48,340 nucleotides of DNA, from the NCBI GenBank assembly GCA_017541825.1, contig JAFXYJ010000098.1, positions 1-48,340 of the forward strand, given 5' to 3'. The DNA is from Oscillospiraceae bacterium (GTDB lineage Bacteria > Bacillota > Clostridia > Oscillospirales > Oscillospiraceae). The notes beneath the pieces are model-generated. The model made no database searches. It worked only from the letters and a program-made list of their open reading frames with translations, and was not told where the DNA came from. The translations under genes were made by a program, and so were the position numbers. Of this stretch, positions 31,298-39,977 are shown one piece after another (position 1 is the stretch's first letter; each line of letters starts with the position of its first letter).

Positions 31298-33760
31298 TCA
31301 CTCCATGGGGTTGTAGTCCGCGAACACGGACACACCCTTGAATTCTTTTACTGTGTTGCACTGGATCAAGAGCCCGGAGATCAGGGTCCGGATCTGTCTG
31401 TCAAAGCGGCAGTGCACCGTGACCCGATAGCGGTAGCGGTTGTTGACCCGCACTACCGGCAGCGGCGCCGGTCCGAGGACGTCGGCGTCCTCCCGGGCGA
31501 TGAGCTCGTTTTTGAGCCGGTCCCGGATATACGCGCAGCAGCGCATGACGTCGGATTCGTCATATCCGGAGGCGGACACCGTCACGATATCCGAAAACGG
31601 CGGGCAGTTCTGCAGCCGGCGCAGCTCGATCTCCGAGGCGTAAAAACCCTCGTAGTCCTGCGCCGATGCCAGACGGAGAACCTGATTTTGCGGGGTGAAG
31701 GTCTGGATGATCGCCCGACCGGTCTTGGTCCCCCGGCCGGAGCGGCCGATGACCTGGGTGATCAGGGAAAAACAGCGCTCCGAGGCGCGGTAATCGCCCG
31801 TATACAGCGACTGATCGGCGTTGATAACGCCCACCAGCGTGACGTTTTCAAAATCCAGGCCCTTGGTCACCATCTGCGTGCCCAGGAGGATCGGCACTTT
31901 TTTCTCCCGGAACTGCGTGAGTATCTTTTCGTGGGAGCCGGCGTGAGAGACGGAATCGGCGTCCATGCGCAGGACCTCCACGCCGGGCAGCGCCTCGGCA
32001 AGCTCCTCCTCGAGCTTCTGCGTACCGGTCCCGTACTGGTTCAGGATGCCGCCGCATTCGGGACAGCTGTCGTCAAGGGCGCGGGTATAGCCGCAGTGGT
32101 GGCACATGAGCCGCCGGCGGCTGCCGTGCCATGTCAGATGGACGCTGCAGTTCGGGCAGGTGTAGGTGTATCCGCACTCGCCGCAGGCGATCAGACTGGC
32201 CGTGCCCCTGCGGTTGAGGAAGAGGATGCTCTGCTCCCCGCGCTCAATGTTTTCCCGAAGAGACCGGCAGAGCGCCCGGCTCAAAGAAGACCCGTTTCCG
32301 TCCTTCAGCTCGGCGCGCATATCTACGATCTCCACCGCAGGCAGCGCCATGGCGTTATAGCGCGACGACAGTCGGAACAGGTGGTATCGTCCCTGCTCGG
32401 CCCAGTAACGGCTTTCCAGATCCGGTGTGGCGGAGCCGAGCACCAGCAGGCCTCCGGCGGCTGCGACGCGGAATTTTGCCGCATCCCTGGCGTGATAACG
32501 GGGCGAATTTTCGGATTTATAGGTATACTCCTGCTCCTCGTCGATGATGATGAGGCCCAGATCTTCGCAAGGCGCGAATACGGCGCTGCGGGTGCCGATC
32601 ACGACCTTCGCCCTTCCGGAACGGATGCGCTTCCACTCGTCATAGCGCTCCCCCACGGCCAGAGAGCTGTGGAGAACGGCGATATCCTCACCGAAATAGG
32701 AGGAAAAAATACGGATCATCTGGGGCGTGAGTGCGATCTCCGGCACCAGCAGGATCGACGATTTTCCCATCGAACGCATCCGGTCGATCAGATGCACGTA
32801 AATGGCCGTTTTTCCGCTGCCCGTCACGCCGTAGAGCAGCGAGGCCGCGGGGTTGCTGCCGTCATACAGCGCCAGCAGTCCCTCAAATGCGGCTTTCTGC
32901 TCGTCATTGAGCTCCGGCAGCGGCGTGAGCTCCCCGCCGGGTGCCGCCAGGCGGCGGAATACCTCTTCCTCCGTGCTGACGACGGCTTCACTGCGGATCA
33001 GAGCGTTTACCGTCGCGGACGATGCGCCGGTAAAATAGCACAGCTCCGAGAGAGAGACGCGCTCGAGCGTGCACAGCAGACGGAGCACAGCCGCCTGCAT
33101 CGGCGCGCGCTTTTCCTTCCTGCGGGCCAGCTCCTGCGCATCCTCCGGAGAGACGGCCAGCGAGATCATTTTGACCTTTTTATCGCCCACGCGCCGTTTC
33201 TGCGTGCTGTCCGGCTCCAGGATCCTCTTTCTCACGAGGGACTGCAGCGCCCGGGAGGGGTCTGCCTCCTCGAACACGCGCCGGATATCGCTCAGCGGGC
33301 AGCTGCCGCCGTGAGCGTACACCGCATCCAGGATCAGCTGTTCGCCTTTGGCGCTGCCCGCGGCGGAATATGCCGTCTCCCGGTCCACGCCGGCGCAAAG
33401 CGAATAGGATGCCTCGATCCGGAACCACAGTCCCGCGGGCAGCATGGCATGCATGGCCTCGTACACCGTACAAAAATACCTGTCATGCAGCCATACGGCA
33501 AGGCGGAGCATCTCCGGGGAGAGCACCGGTGCGCCATCAAGCACCGAGGTGACCGGCTTCAGCCGGCGCTCGGTCTTTTCGGCGTCACCCACCGACAGGA
33601 CAAGCCCCTCTGTACGGCGATTGCCTTTGCCGAACTGTACCAGCACGCGGACGCCGGGTACGACGCTGTCGGCCAGGTCAGCGGGGATCAGGTAGCTGTA
33701 GGGCCGGTCGAGCCAATAGGCGGCCGCGGCCACGGCGACCTTCGCCGCTCTGTCAGCCAT
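31298..33760 (-). CDS. priA: primosomal protein N' (replication restart helicase)
   Basis: An 820-aa helicase. The N-terminal 3'-DNA-binding region (~5-105) has YSYLIPADLADSVVPGVRVLVQFG; the helicase core has YGVTGSGKTAIYVHL (Walker A), LVPEIALTPQM and IIIDEEQEYTYKSENSPRYHARD. The zinc-binding insert has four Cys pairs (CGECGYTYTCPNC...CHHCGY...CPECGG), and later GTQMVTKGLDFENVTLVG. The DEEQ form of motif II (DEEH in E. coli) may simply be a clostridial variant. The gene overlaps rpoZ by 8 bp. It restarts stalled replication forks. Confidence 0.95.
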   Translation of the reverse strand: MADRAAKVAVAAAAYWLDRPYSYLIPADLADSVVPGVRVLVQFGKGNRRTEGLVLSVGDAEKTERRLKPVTSVLDGAPVLSPEMLRLAVWLHDRYFCTVYEAMHAMLPAGLWFRIEASYSLCAGVDRETAYSAAGSAKGEQLILDAVYAHGGSCPLSDIRRVFEEADPSRALQSLVRKRILEPDSTQKRRVGDKKVKMISLAVSPEDAQELARRKEKRAPMQAAVLRLLCTLERVSLSELCYFTGASSATVNALIRSEAVVSTEEEVFRRLAAPGGELTPLPELNDEQKAAFEGLLALYDGSNPAASLLYGVTGSGKTAIYVHLIDRMRSMGKSSILLVPEIALTPQMIRIFSSYFGEDIAVLHSSLAVGERYDEWKRIRSGRAKVVIGTRSAVFAPCEDLGLIIIDEEQEYTYKSENSPRYHARDAAKFRVAAAGGLLVLGSATPDLESRYWAEQGRYHLFRLSSRYNAMALPAVEIVDMRAELKDGNGSSLSRALCRSLRENIERGEQSILFLNRRGTASLIACGECGYTYTCPNCSVHLTWHGSRRRLMCHHCGYTRALDDSCPECGGILNQYGTGTQKLEEELAEALPGVEVLRMDADSVSHAGSHEKILTQFREKKVPILLGTQMVTKGLDFENVTLVGVINADQSLYTGDYRASERCFSLITQVIGRSGRGTKTGRAIIQTFTPQNQVLRLASAQDYEGFYASEIELRRLQNCPPFSDIVTVSASGYDESDVMRCCAYIRDRLKNELIAREDADVLGPAPLPVVRVNNRYRYRVTVHCRFDRQIRTLISGLLIQCNTVKEFKGVSVFADYNPME

Positions 33761-33953
33761 TCTTCTTTTCGAGCGTCAGTTTCCCGGAGTACACCTCGTC
33801 AATGGCCATAGACACCGGCTTTTTATCCAGTATCTCCTCGTTTTCCTCAGCTTTTGCGGCAATTTCCCTGGCACGTCTGGCAATGAGATTCACCAGCAGA
33901 TAGTTGCTGCCGACTTTCTCCACAAGGCTGGCCATAGGCGGATAGAGCATCAT
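33753..33953 (-). CDS. rpoZ: RNA polymerase omega subunit
   Basis: A small omega protein with MMLYPPMASLVEKVGSNYLLV, NLIARRAREIAAKAEE, KKPVSMAIDEVYSGKLTLEKK. I place the start at the ATG at 33953, matching the family's usual beginning; AAAGGA lies 12 nt upstream. The ATGs at 33965 and 33986 are alternatives, but the first abuts the ribosome binding site and the second has none. Omega aids RNA polymerase assembly. In B. subtilis a coaBC gene stands between rpoZ and priA; here they overlap directly. Confidence 0.9.
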   Translation of the reverse strand: MMLYPPMASLVEKVGSNYLLVNLIARRAREIAAKAEENEEILDKKPVSMAIDEVYSGKLTLEKKNG

Positions 33954-34015
33954 AACGGATTTCATTCCTTTCCATTTTTCCGGCATCGCCGGGGTCTTTA
34001 ACAGTATTTGATCGA

Positions 34016-34570
34016 TCAGGCTTCCAGGATCGAGCGGATCTCCTCCGCGGCTCTGTGAAAGTCGTCGTTGACAACGGTGTGGTCATAGGTCGGCGCGAGC
34101 TCCATCTGCTGCGCAGCCGTTTCCATACGTCCCCGGATCACCTCTTCGGTCTCCGTGCCGCGGCCGCGCAGACGCGCCTCCAGCGCCTCCAGACTCGGCG
34201 GGGCAAGGAACACGGTCACAGCCTCGGGCATCAGCGCCTTGACCTGTCCGGCTCCCTGTACCTCGATATCGAGGATGACGTTGATCCCGGCCGCGAGCCT
34301 CGCCTCCACCTGGGAGCGGGGCGTGCCGTAGCTGTTGCCGACAAAGGTGGCATGCTCCAGCAGCTCGTTGTTGACCACCATCTCGTCAAATCGTTCACGG
34401 CTGACGAAGAAATAATCGACGCCCTCCGTCTCGCCGGGCCGCGGCGCGCGGGTCGTGGCGGAAACGGAGAATTCAAGATTGCTCATCATTGACATCAGGC
34501 AGGAGATCACCGTGGACTTCCCGACGCCGGACGGTCCGGAGATCACCAGCAGCTTGCCGCGCTTATCCAT
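34016..34570 (-). CDS. gmk: guanylate kinase
   Basis: A 184-aa enzyme: [19 protein letters not shown] (P-loop), [28 protein letters not shown] (GMP-binding), [37 protein letters not shown] (lid) and [10 protein letters not shown]. It makes GDP from GMP with ATP. Its start overlaps remA by 8 bp, and a 62-bp gap to rpoZ follows with only a 5-bp CCGGC/GCCGG dyad. Confidence 0.95.
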   Translation of the reverse strand: MDKRGKLLVISGPSGVGKSTVISCLMSMMSNLEFSVSATTRAPRPGETEGVDYFFVSRERFDEMVVNNELLEHATFVGNSYGTPRSQVEARLAAGINVILDIEVQGAGQVKALMPEAVTVFLAPPSLEALEARLRGRGTETEEVIRGRMETAAQQMELAPTYDHTVVNDDFHRAAEEIRSILEA

Positions 34571-34835
34571 TCGTCCTCTCCCCTCCGGGCGTCTCGTCGC
34601 CCAGCTGATTCATGCGGGTATTGAGCGTCTCCGGCTGCAGAGCCGACAGGATCACGTGACCGCTGTCCATCACGATGACGGCGCGGGTCCGCCGCCCGAA
34701 GGTGGCGTCGATGAGGTCCCCGCGCTCACGCACATCCTGGATGATGCGTTTGATCGGCGCGGACTCGGGGCTGACGAGGGCGACGATGCGTTCCACGCAG
34801 ACCATGTTGCCGAACCCGATATTCAAAAGCTTCAT
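34563..34835 (-). CDS. remA: RemA-family (DUF370) regulatory protein
   Basis: A ~90-aa protein when started at [21 protein letters not shown] (34835), the family's usual beginning; a GTG at 34847 overlapping the yicC stop would add four residues. Further motifs are [45 protein letters not shown], split here by eye into the two halves of a ring-forming DNA-binding fold. In B. subtilis RemA activates biofilm-matrix and osmoprotection genes and lies in the same yicC-remA-gmk order. A polar ~20-residue tail (ending GGERTNG) follows the core. Confidence 0.92.
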   Translation of the reverse strand: MKLLNIGFGNMVCVERIVALVSPESAPIKRIIQDVRERGDLIDATFGRRTRAVIVMDSGHVILSALQPETLNTRMNQLGDETPGGERTNG

Positions 34836-34843
34836 TTGACTGT

Positions 34844-35728
34844 TCACTCCACATTCTGCAGCTGCTCACGGAGCTTTTCGATCTCGCTTTTGAGATCGAC
34901 CACAACCTGGGCCAGGGCGGCGTCGCTGCACTTGGAACCGATCGTGTTGGACTCCCTGTTGAACTCCTGGACGAGAAAATCCATCTTCCGGCCGATGGGA
35001 GACCCTTCGCTGAGCATGGCCCTGAACTGACCGATATGGCTGCGCAGCCGCACAGTTTCCTCGTCCACGGCCGTACGGTCGGCAAAGATGGCCGCCTCGG
35101 TGATGAGCCGCTGCTCGTCGATGCCCCGGTCCTCCAGCAGCTCCCGGAGTCTCGCCTCCAGCCTCTGCCGGTATTCCTGTACGGTCTGAGGCGAGCGCTC
35201 CTCCACGACGGAGACCAGCGACTCGATATTCGCGAGCTTGGCGAGCATGTCCTCGCGCAGGCGCTCTCCCTCCCGGGCGCGCATGACGTTGAACTCCTCC
35301 ACAGCTTTGCGCGTGATCTCCCGCAGCTCGGCGCCCACGGTCTCGGCGTCAAGCTCCTTCTTCTCCAGGGTCAGCACGTCGGGAAATCTCGCCACGGCGG
35401 CGGCGTTGAGTCCGCAGTCGAGCCCCAGCGACCCGGCGATCTCCGATACGGCGCCGTAATACTCCTTCGCCAGCTCCATATTGGCCCGGACGACGACGTC
35501 CGCCTCCGCGCCGGACTGGACCGTGACGAAAACATCCACCTTGCCGCGGCGTACGCCGTCGGACACGGTGTTTTTGATCGTCTCTTCCGCGAAAAGATAG
35601 CTGCGCGGCAGGCGCACATTGCAGTCGAGAAACTTGTTGTTTACGCTTTTGAGCTCCACGGTCACGCTCTGCCCGCCAACGGTGCCGCGGGCGCTGCCGT
35701 AACCGGTCATGCTGTATAACTCAGCCAT
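34844..35728 (-). CDS. yicC: YicC-family endoribonuclease
   Basis: A 294-aa protein: [12 protein letters not shown] at the N-terminus (family signature), [28 protein letters not shown], and the C-terminal DUF1732 region with [16 protein letters not shown] text (residues ~210-225), [24 protein letters not shown] and [11 protein letters not shown]. YicC/YloC proteins are Mn-dependent endoribonucleases. The start ATG overlaps the previous stop by one base (TAATG). It is followed by remA-gmk-rpoZ as in Bacillus. Confidence 0.93.
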   Translation of the reverse strand: MAELYSMTGYGSARGTVGGQSVTVELKSVNNKFLDCNVRLPRSYLFAEETIKNTVSDGVRRGKVDVFVTVQSGAEADVVVRANMELAKEYYGAVSEIAGSLGLDCGLNAAAVARFPDVLTLEKKELDAETVGAELREITRKAVEEFNVMRAREGERLREDMLAKLANIESLVSVVEERSPQTVQEYRQRLEARLRELLEDRGIDEQRLITEAAIFADRTAVDEETVRLRSHIGQFRAMLSEGSPIGRKMDFLVQEFNRESNTIGSKCSDAALAQVVVDLKSEIEKLREQLQNVE

Positions 35729-36240
35729 TATTTGATCCTCCCGGCGATGTTTCTCAGATAATAAAGGATAAGCTGTCCCAGGGCGAAATCATACGCGAAA
35801 AATGCCGCGGCCGCGGCCGCAAACACGATCCACAGCGCAGCGCCCTCGAACACCTCCGCGGCGGGAGCAAAGCTGCCGGACAGCAGCCAGAGCGCGAGCA
35901 TCGCGGCGGCAAACACGCCGAGCTTCAGCGCCCAGCGCTTCACCGGCGCGGCAAAACGCTCCGCGCGCAGCTTGACGAGAGGATAATAGCCCACGAATAC
36001 CGCATACAGGATCGCGGGCGCCTTGTTCGGGAGCAGCAGCAGCGACAGGAGCGCCGTGACGAAATAGCATGCCGGCGCCCAGAATCCCGGACAGCTCATC
36101 TTGACGAACACCACGCCCAGTGATGCGACGCACAGCAGCGCCAGCTTGCCGCCCGGCAGCAGCGATCCGAGATAGAGCACCGCCGTGCCCAGCGCCGCCG
36201 CCAGCGAGGCGCGGGCAAGGGCTCTCGCACCGGAGGACAT
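35728..36240 (-). CDS. hypothetical 170-aa integral membrane protein
   Basis: No family recognised. The protein has about five hydrophobic segments (~10-30, 33-50, 52-75, 100-125, 130-165) linked by short basic loops (KLRAERFAAPVKRWALK). There is no signal peptide cleavage site or catalytic motif. It is tightly packed: its start overlaps the DnaJ-like gene stop (TGATG) and its stop overlaps the yicC start. Such a position suggests a conserved operon member rather than an accident. It may be a partner of the DnaJ-domain protein, which is inference. Confidence 0.75.
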   Translation of the reverse strand: MSSGARALARASLAAALGTAVLYLGSLLPGGKLALLCVASLGVVFVKMSCPGFWAPACYFVTALLSLLLLPNKAPAILYAVFVGYYPLVKLRAERFAAPVKRWALKLGVFAAAMLALWLLSGSFAPAAEVFEGAALWIVFAAAAAAFFAYDFALGQLILYYLRNIAGRIK

Positions 36241-36857
36241 CAGCAGCAGCGGATCAGATCGCCGCCCATCATCTCACAGCAGCAGTCGGCGATCATGAGC
36301 TTGGTGCAGATATCGCACATGTCCGACTGATCCGAACGGACGACGGAGGTGGTCGTATACGGCTTTCGGGAGTTGTTCTCGATATAGGCCACGGCCTGCC
36401 TGTACTCCGCGTTGGAAGGATCGAGTGTCGCGGCGATGCGGAAATACCGGGAGGCCTCGTCCATCCAGCCGCGGCGGAAGCACAGCATGCCCATCAGGTA
36501 ATTCCACTCCGCCCCGCGCTCCACGATGGAGCCGAGGATCATTTCCGCGCGGGACAGATCCCCGACGTTGATGGCGGTGCGGGCGTCATTGAGCGCGGTC
36601 GGCCGCGTGCTGTGAGCGGCGCCGGTGTCCTGTGTCCAGGTCTGATACTGGTAGGCGGATCCGCCGCCGGCGCGTTCTTTTTCGATGGCGTCGTACGCCT
36701 CATTGATCTCCTTCATCTTCTCCTGGGCGAGATCGGCGAGGGGATTGTTCACATAGTTGTCGGGATGGTATTTCCTCGCCAGATCCCGATAGGCCCTTTT
36801 GATCTCCTCGTCGGAGGCGGTGCGCGAAACGCCCAGCGTTACATAAGGATCGTTCAT
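36240..36857 (-). CDS. DnaJ-domain protein with tetratricopeptide-like region
   Basis: A 205-aa protein. The J domain at ~3-70 has the HPD motif at residues 31-33 ([13 protein letters not shown]) and [14 protein letters not shown]. Residues ~100-165 form a helical repeat ([60 protein letters not shown]), like one or two TPRs. A Cys-rich end ([25 protein letters not shown]) could bind metal. It probably recruits DnaK to a specific client. ATGA overlap with the DUF5685 gene. Confidence 0.85.
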   Translation of the reverse strand: MNDPYVTLGVSRTASDEEIKRAYRDLARKYHPDNYVNNPLADLAQEKMKEINEAYDAIEKERAGGGSAYQYQTWTQDTGAAHSTRPTALNDARTAINVGDLSRAEMILGSIVERGAEWNYLMGMLCFRRGWMDEASRYFRIAATLDPSNAEYRQAVAYIENNSRKPYTTTSVVRSDQSDMCDICTKLMIADCCCEMMGGDLIRCC

Positions 36858-37771
36858 ACTATCTCTGCTCCTTGCGGCGGAACCGTCTCTCCGCCGTTTT
36901 TATTTCTCTTGTTCCATTTGCCCGCGAACACGAACTCCGTGATCTCCGGCAGGCCGACGGTGACGATGTTTTCCAAAATCGGCTGCCACAGATCCGGCGC
37001 TCTGAGCATCAGCGCCGCGGCGGCGCTGCGCTCGGAAAGATTCAGTGTGGCGCGCAGGGAGGCCTTTTCCTCCTCGGAGAGCCTGTCCTCGCCCGGCTTC
37101 AGCCGGTGCCGCAGCGGATTGTAGCGGTCGCTTCGGATGTCCTTTTCCAGATCGTCCACCGCGTCGAGGATATAGACCGACCGGCCGATGTGGTAAAAAA
37201 GCTCGCGCTGAATGCGTTTTGACTCCTCATCGGGAGCCTCCTCGGCGGCAAACGCGAGGATACGGGCAAAACAGTCCGCCGCCCTGTCCAGCGAGGGATC
37301 GTTCCGAGACTCCAGTTCATCGAGCTCCGCAAGGCAGCGCTTCACGTTTTCCGCAAAGGCCGGACGCCGTTTCGCCGCGGCGCGGTATGCTTTCTCAAAG
37401 GAAAACTCTCCCGCCTTCGCCGCCAGCGCCTTGAGCGCATTCTCGTCCCGGCGGGTATCGTCCAGCTTCCACCGGGTCAGGATCATACTGTAATCCGCGG
37501 CGGCCTCCAGGGCCCTGTCTGTCCGAATGATCGAACGACGGCGCGCAGGATGCACGGGACAGCGCCGTCGCTCTGTGGCGGGCGGCTGCGTGGACAGGAC
37601 CATGGCCATAAACGTCAGATCATAATTGACCACGAACCTCGCCGGAATGCCGTAGCGCTGCCGAAGCGTCTGGCACAGTCCGCAGTACTCGGCGCGGAAC
37701 AGCGCGTAATCCCTGCCCCGCAGCTCCCCCGTGTCGGGTCGGATATAGCCGTACAAGCCGCAGGCCCTCAC
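36854..37771 (-). CDS. DUF5685 family protein
   Basis: A 305-aa protein with the family's opening [37 protein letters not shown] (two close Cys), then [11 protein letters not shown], a Cys-containing [11 protein letters not shown], a helical middle, and [31 protein letters not shown] with an acidic DAVDDLEKD stretch recalling prenyl-synthase-like folds. The function is not known to me. It regularly neighbours a DnaJ-like gene in Clostridia. The start is a GTG overlapping the YbbR-gene stop (GTGA). Confidence 0.82.
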   Translation of the reverse strand: MRACGLYGYIRPDTGELRGRDYALFRAEYCGLCQTLRQRYGIPARFVVNYDLTFMAMVLSTQPPATERRRCPVHPARRRSIIRTDRALEAAADYSMILTRWKLDDTRRDENALKALAAKAGEFSFEKAYRAAAKRRPAFAENVKRCLAELDELESRNDPSLDRAADCFARILAFAAEEAPDEESKRIQRELFYHIGRSVYILDAVDDLEKDIRSDRYNPLRHRLKPGEDRLSEEEKASLRATLNLSERSAAAALMLRAPDLWQPILENIVTVGLPEITEFVFAGKWNKRNKNGGETVPPQGAEIV

Positions 37772-39054
37772 TCACCGGCGTCGCTCTGGGTAAGACCGAC
37801 GTATATGCTGTAATCCCCGATTACCCCGACGTCCGGGTATCCGTCGATGTAGATCCGCGCGTACGGATTGATAACGCCGGACACGCCGACGGAGATATCC
37901 GACAGATCCGCCACAGCACGAAGGTTCGACGCGTTCATCTGCGAGATCTGCTCCGCCGGTCCGCGAACCGTGACGGACAGAGCCTGGGTATGGATCTCGG
38001 CATTGTATCCCTCCGGCACGTTGATGCAGGAGATGTTGTCATGGCCGAGAGTGAACACCTCGGTGGAGAGGCCGACGATCTCCACGCTCACGGAGGCCTC
38101 GCTCACACCGGAGAGGTTGTCCGTGCTGTCGGGAGGAACGATCGTATATGTCGCTGAATAGCCGGACGCGAAATCGGACAGGTCGATGCTGCCCAGAACG
38201 ATCTTGGAGACGCTGTCTATGGCGGCCGCGTCGCCGCTGAGCAGAACGGAAGCCGGTACGATCGTGATCTTGGTGTTCTCATCCCGGGTCGCTCCCCCGC
38301 CGTTGACGATCGTGACGTCCAGGGGCACCAGCTTGGTGGAGAGCACGTTGAGCGTTACCGTGACTTCCTGGGTGTCCAGGAGGATGTCCGCATCGTCCAC
38401 GGGATTCCCCTCGGCGTCCCGGAGCTCATAGGTCGTGGAAAACTGCAGCGTTTTGTCCACATCCATGCGCGTGATGGCGATATAGGCGTGATCCACGGCG
38501 TTGACGGCGGTCTTGGGTCCGGACACCGTGACGACCATCGGATCAAAGATCAGGCTGTCGTCGGCGAGATATCCTTCCTCCGTGCTGCCCAGGAACTCAC
38601 CCTCCACGGGCACGGTCTTCCTGGTCTGCCGGTCCACGTAGAAATTCACCACGTCGGCGCTGCAGCGCACCACGGTGACCTCGTCGGAGCTGACCGTGTT
38701 CGGATAGTTGATCTCGTAGGAGACCGAATACCGGCCGTCGGTGACGACGCGGCTGAGATCGATCGCGGCGGTGATGTTCGCGCTGTTGAGCTTGGTGATC
38801 ACCCGTCTGGTCGCCCTGAGGGTCAGATCCACCGAGGAGATATCCTGCTCGGTGACGATCAGGCCGCTGGACTCACGGAGCGCTTCGGCCCCGGAAAATA
38901 CGATCTTCACATTGGAAAAGACCTTTTCGACCTCGACGCCCTCGGTAGACGTCACATATGTCCAGAGCAGGATCGCCGCCAGCAGCGAAAAGACCATCCA
39001 GAACCCTTTGCTGTCCAGTATCCTGTTTGTATTCTTGGCCTGTTCTTTTTTCAT
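37768..39054 (-). CDS. cdaR: YbbR-domain protein, CdaA regulator
   Basis: A 428-aa protein with one TM helix at ~17-36 and a large extracellular part made of about four YbbR repeats (VFSNVKIVFSGAEALRESSGLIV, ITKLNSANITAAIDLSRVVTDGRYSVSYEINYP, VTVSGPKTAVNAVDHAYIAI, LSVTVRGPAEQISQMNASNLRAVADLSDI). It is coupled to cdaA by ATGA. CdaR binds and modulates the membrane diadenylate cyclase CdaA. The usual third partner glmM does not follow here; the DUF5685 gene does. Confidence 0.92.
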   Translation of the reverse strand: MKKEQAKNTNRILDSKGFWMVFSLLAAILLWTYVTSTEGVEVEKVFSNVKIVFSGAEALRESSGLIVTEQDISSVDLTLRATRRVITKLNSANITAAIDLSRVVTDGRYSVSYEINYPNTVSSDEVTVVRCSADVVNFYVDRQTRKTVPVEGEFLGSTEEGYLADDSLIFDPMVVTVSGPKTAVNAVDHAYIAITRMDVDKTLQFSTTYELRDAEGNPVDDADILLDTQEVTVTLNVLSTKLVPLDVTIVNGGGATRDENTKITIVPASVLLSGDAAAIDSVSKIVLGSIDLSDFASGYSATYTIVPPDSTDNLSGVSEASVSVEIVGLSTEVFTLGHDNISCINVPEGYNAEIHTQALSVTVRGPAEQISQMNASNLRAVADLSDISVGVSGVINPYARIYIDGYPDVGVIGDYSIYVGLTQSDAGE

Positions 39055-39902
39055 GAGATGTTTCCCTTATCCTTTTTGCGGAACAGGGAGAACGGCGTCT
39101 GTTCCTCCTGTTCGGTCAAAAGTCCGTTGCGCAGCAGTTTTTCAAAGGTGTCCCGCGAAAGGTGGCGCTTGAGCATCCCGCTCTCCGCCACGGAAATGCC
39201 GCCGGTCTCCTCGGATACAATGACGACCAGCGCGTCGGTGGCCTCGCTCATGCCGATGCCCGCCCGATGGCGCATGCCCAGGTCCCGGCTGAGATTCGGG
39301 TTCTCCGAGAGCGGCAGCATGCATCCAGCCGCTTCGATCCGGCCGTTGCGAATGATCACGGCGCCGTCATGCAGGGGGGCCTTGGGATAAAAAATGTTTT
39401 TGAGCAGCTCCGCGGTGGTCTCCGCATCGAGGATCGTGCCGGTGCGGATCTGTTCCTCCAGTCGGTTGGAGCGTTCGAAGATGATCAGCGCGCCCGTGCG
39501 TGTTTTGGAGAGGTCTGTGCATGCCAGCACGGTCTGGGTGATGGCGTTTTCCGACGTCAGACTGCGTTCTCCGCCGAAGAGCATCGTGAAGGGCGTGCCG
39601 TTGCCCAGCGTTTCGAGGAATCGGCGGATCTCCGGCTGGAACAGCACGACCAGCGCCAGCAGTCCGATCTGTACCGCGCTGCGAAGGATATAGTTGACGG
39701 TGTAGAGCTGGATCTCCCCGGACAGCCAGAGCGCGAGCAGGATGATCAGAATGCCCATAAAGACCTTTGAGGTCCTGGTCCTCCGGATCAGCATGATAAT
39801 GAAATACAGCAGCACAGCCACCAGCGCGATATCGATGATATCCATGATGCGGATCGTGCCGATCTGGCTGAAAGTCTGCTTGATGGAAGAGAAAATATCC
39901 AT
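39051..39902 (-). CDS. cdaA: membrane diadenylate cyclase CdaA
   Basis: A 283-aa enzyme that makes c-di-AMP from two ATP. Three TM helices lie within ~20-92 (IIDIALVAVLLYFIIMLI, VFMGILIILLALWL, SAVQIGLLALVVLF). The DAC domain at ~105-255 has PLHDGAVIIRNGRI (Asp179-Gly180-Ala181) and LGMRHRAGIGMSE (Arg211-His212-Arg213), the two catalytic motifs, plus VIVSEETGGIS. It is the first gene of the long minus operon and has its own promoter. Confidence 0.95.
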   Translation of the reverse strand: MDIFSSIKQTFSQIGTIRIMDIIDIALVAVLLYFIIMLIRRTRTSKVFMGILIILLALWLSGEIQLYTVNYILRSAVQIGLLALVVLFQPEIRRFLETLGNGTPFTMLFGGERSLTSENAITQTVLACTDLSKTRTGALIIFERSNRLEEQIRTGTILDAETTAELLKNIFYPKAPLHDGAVIIRNGRIEAAGCMLPLSENPNLSRDLGMRHRAGIGMSEATDALVVIVSEETGGISVAESGMLKRHLSRDTFEKLLRNGLLTEQEEQTPFSLFRKKDKGNIS

Positions 39903-39940
39903 TTTAGGTCCTCATATCCCCATGATCGTTTCTTTGGAAT

Positions 39941-39969
39941 ATTATACGGTATGATCTGTATATTAGCAA
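39941..39969 (-). promoter_or_regulatory. sigma-A promoter of the cdaA operon
   Basis: On the minus strand, TTGCTA (39969-39964), a 17-nt spacer and a perfect TATAAT (39946-39941) lie 38 bp before the cdaA ATG. With mostly overlapping genes downstream, it may drive transcription as far as rsgA. Confidence 0.7.
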
Positions 39970-39977
39970 GAAAATGG

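Noticed and set aside
31298..33760. DEEQ in place of DEEH in PriA motif II as a possible inactivating change
   Set aside because: The surrounding motif (EQEYTYKSENSPRYHARD) is fully conserved, and I believe this form occurs in other clostridial PriA proteins; all zinc Cys are present.
31412..33811. Long plus-strand open frame opposite priA
   Set aside because: A shadow frame created by the codon bias of priA; no motifs or plausible start site, while PriA is unmistakable on the minus strand.
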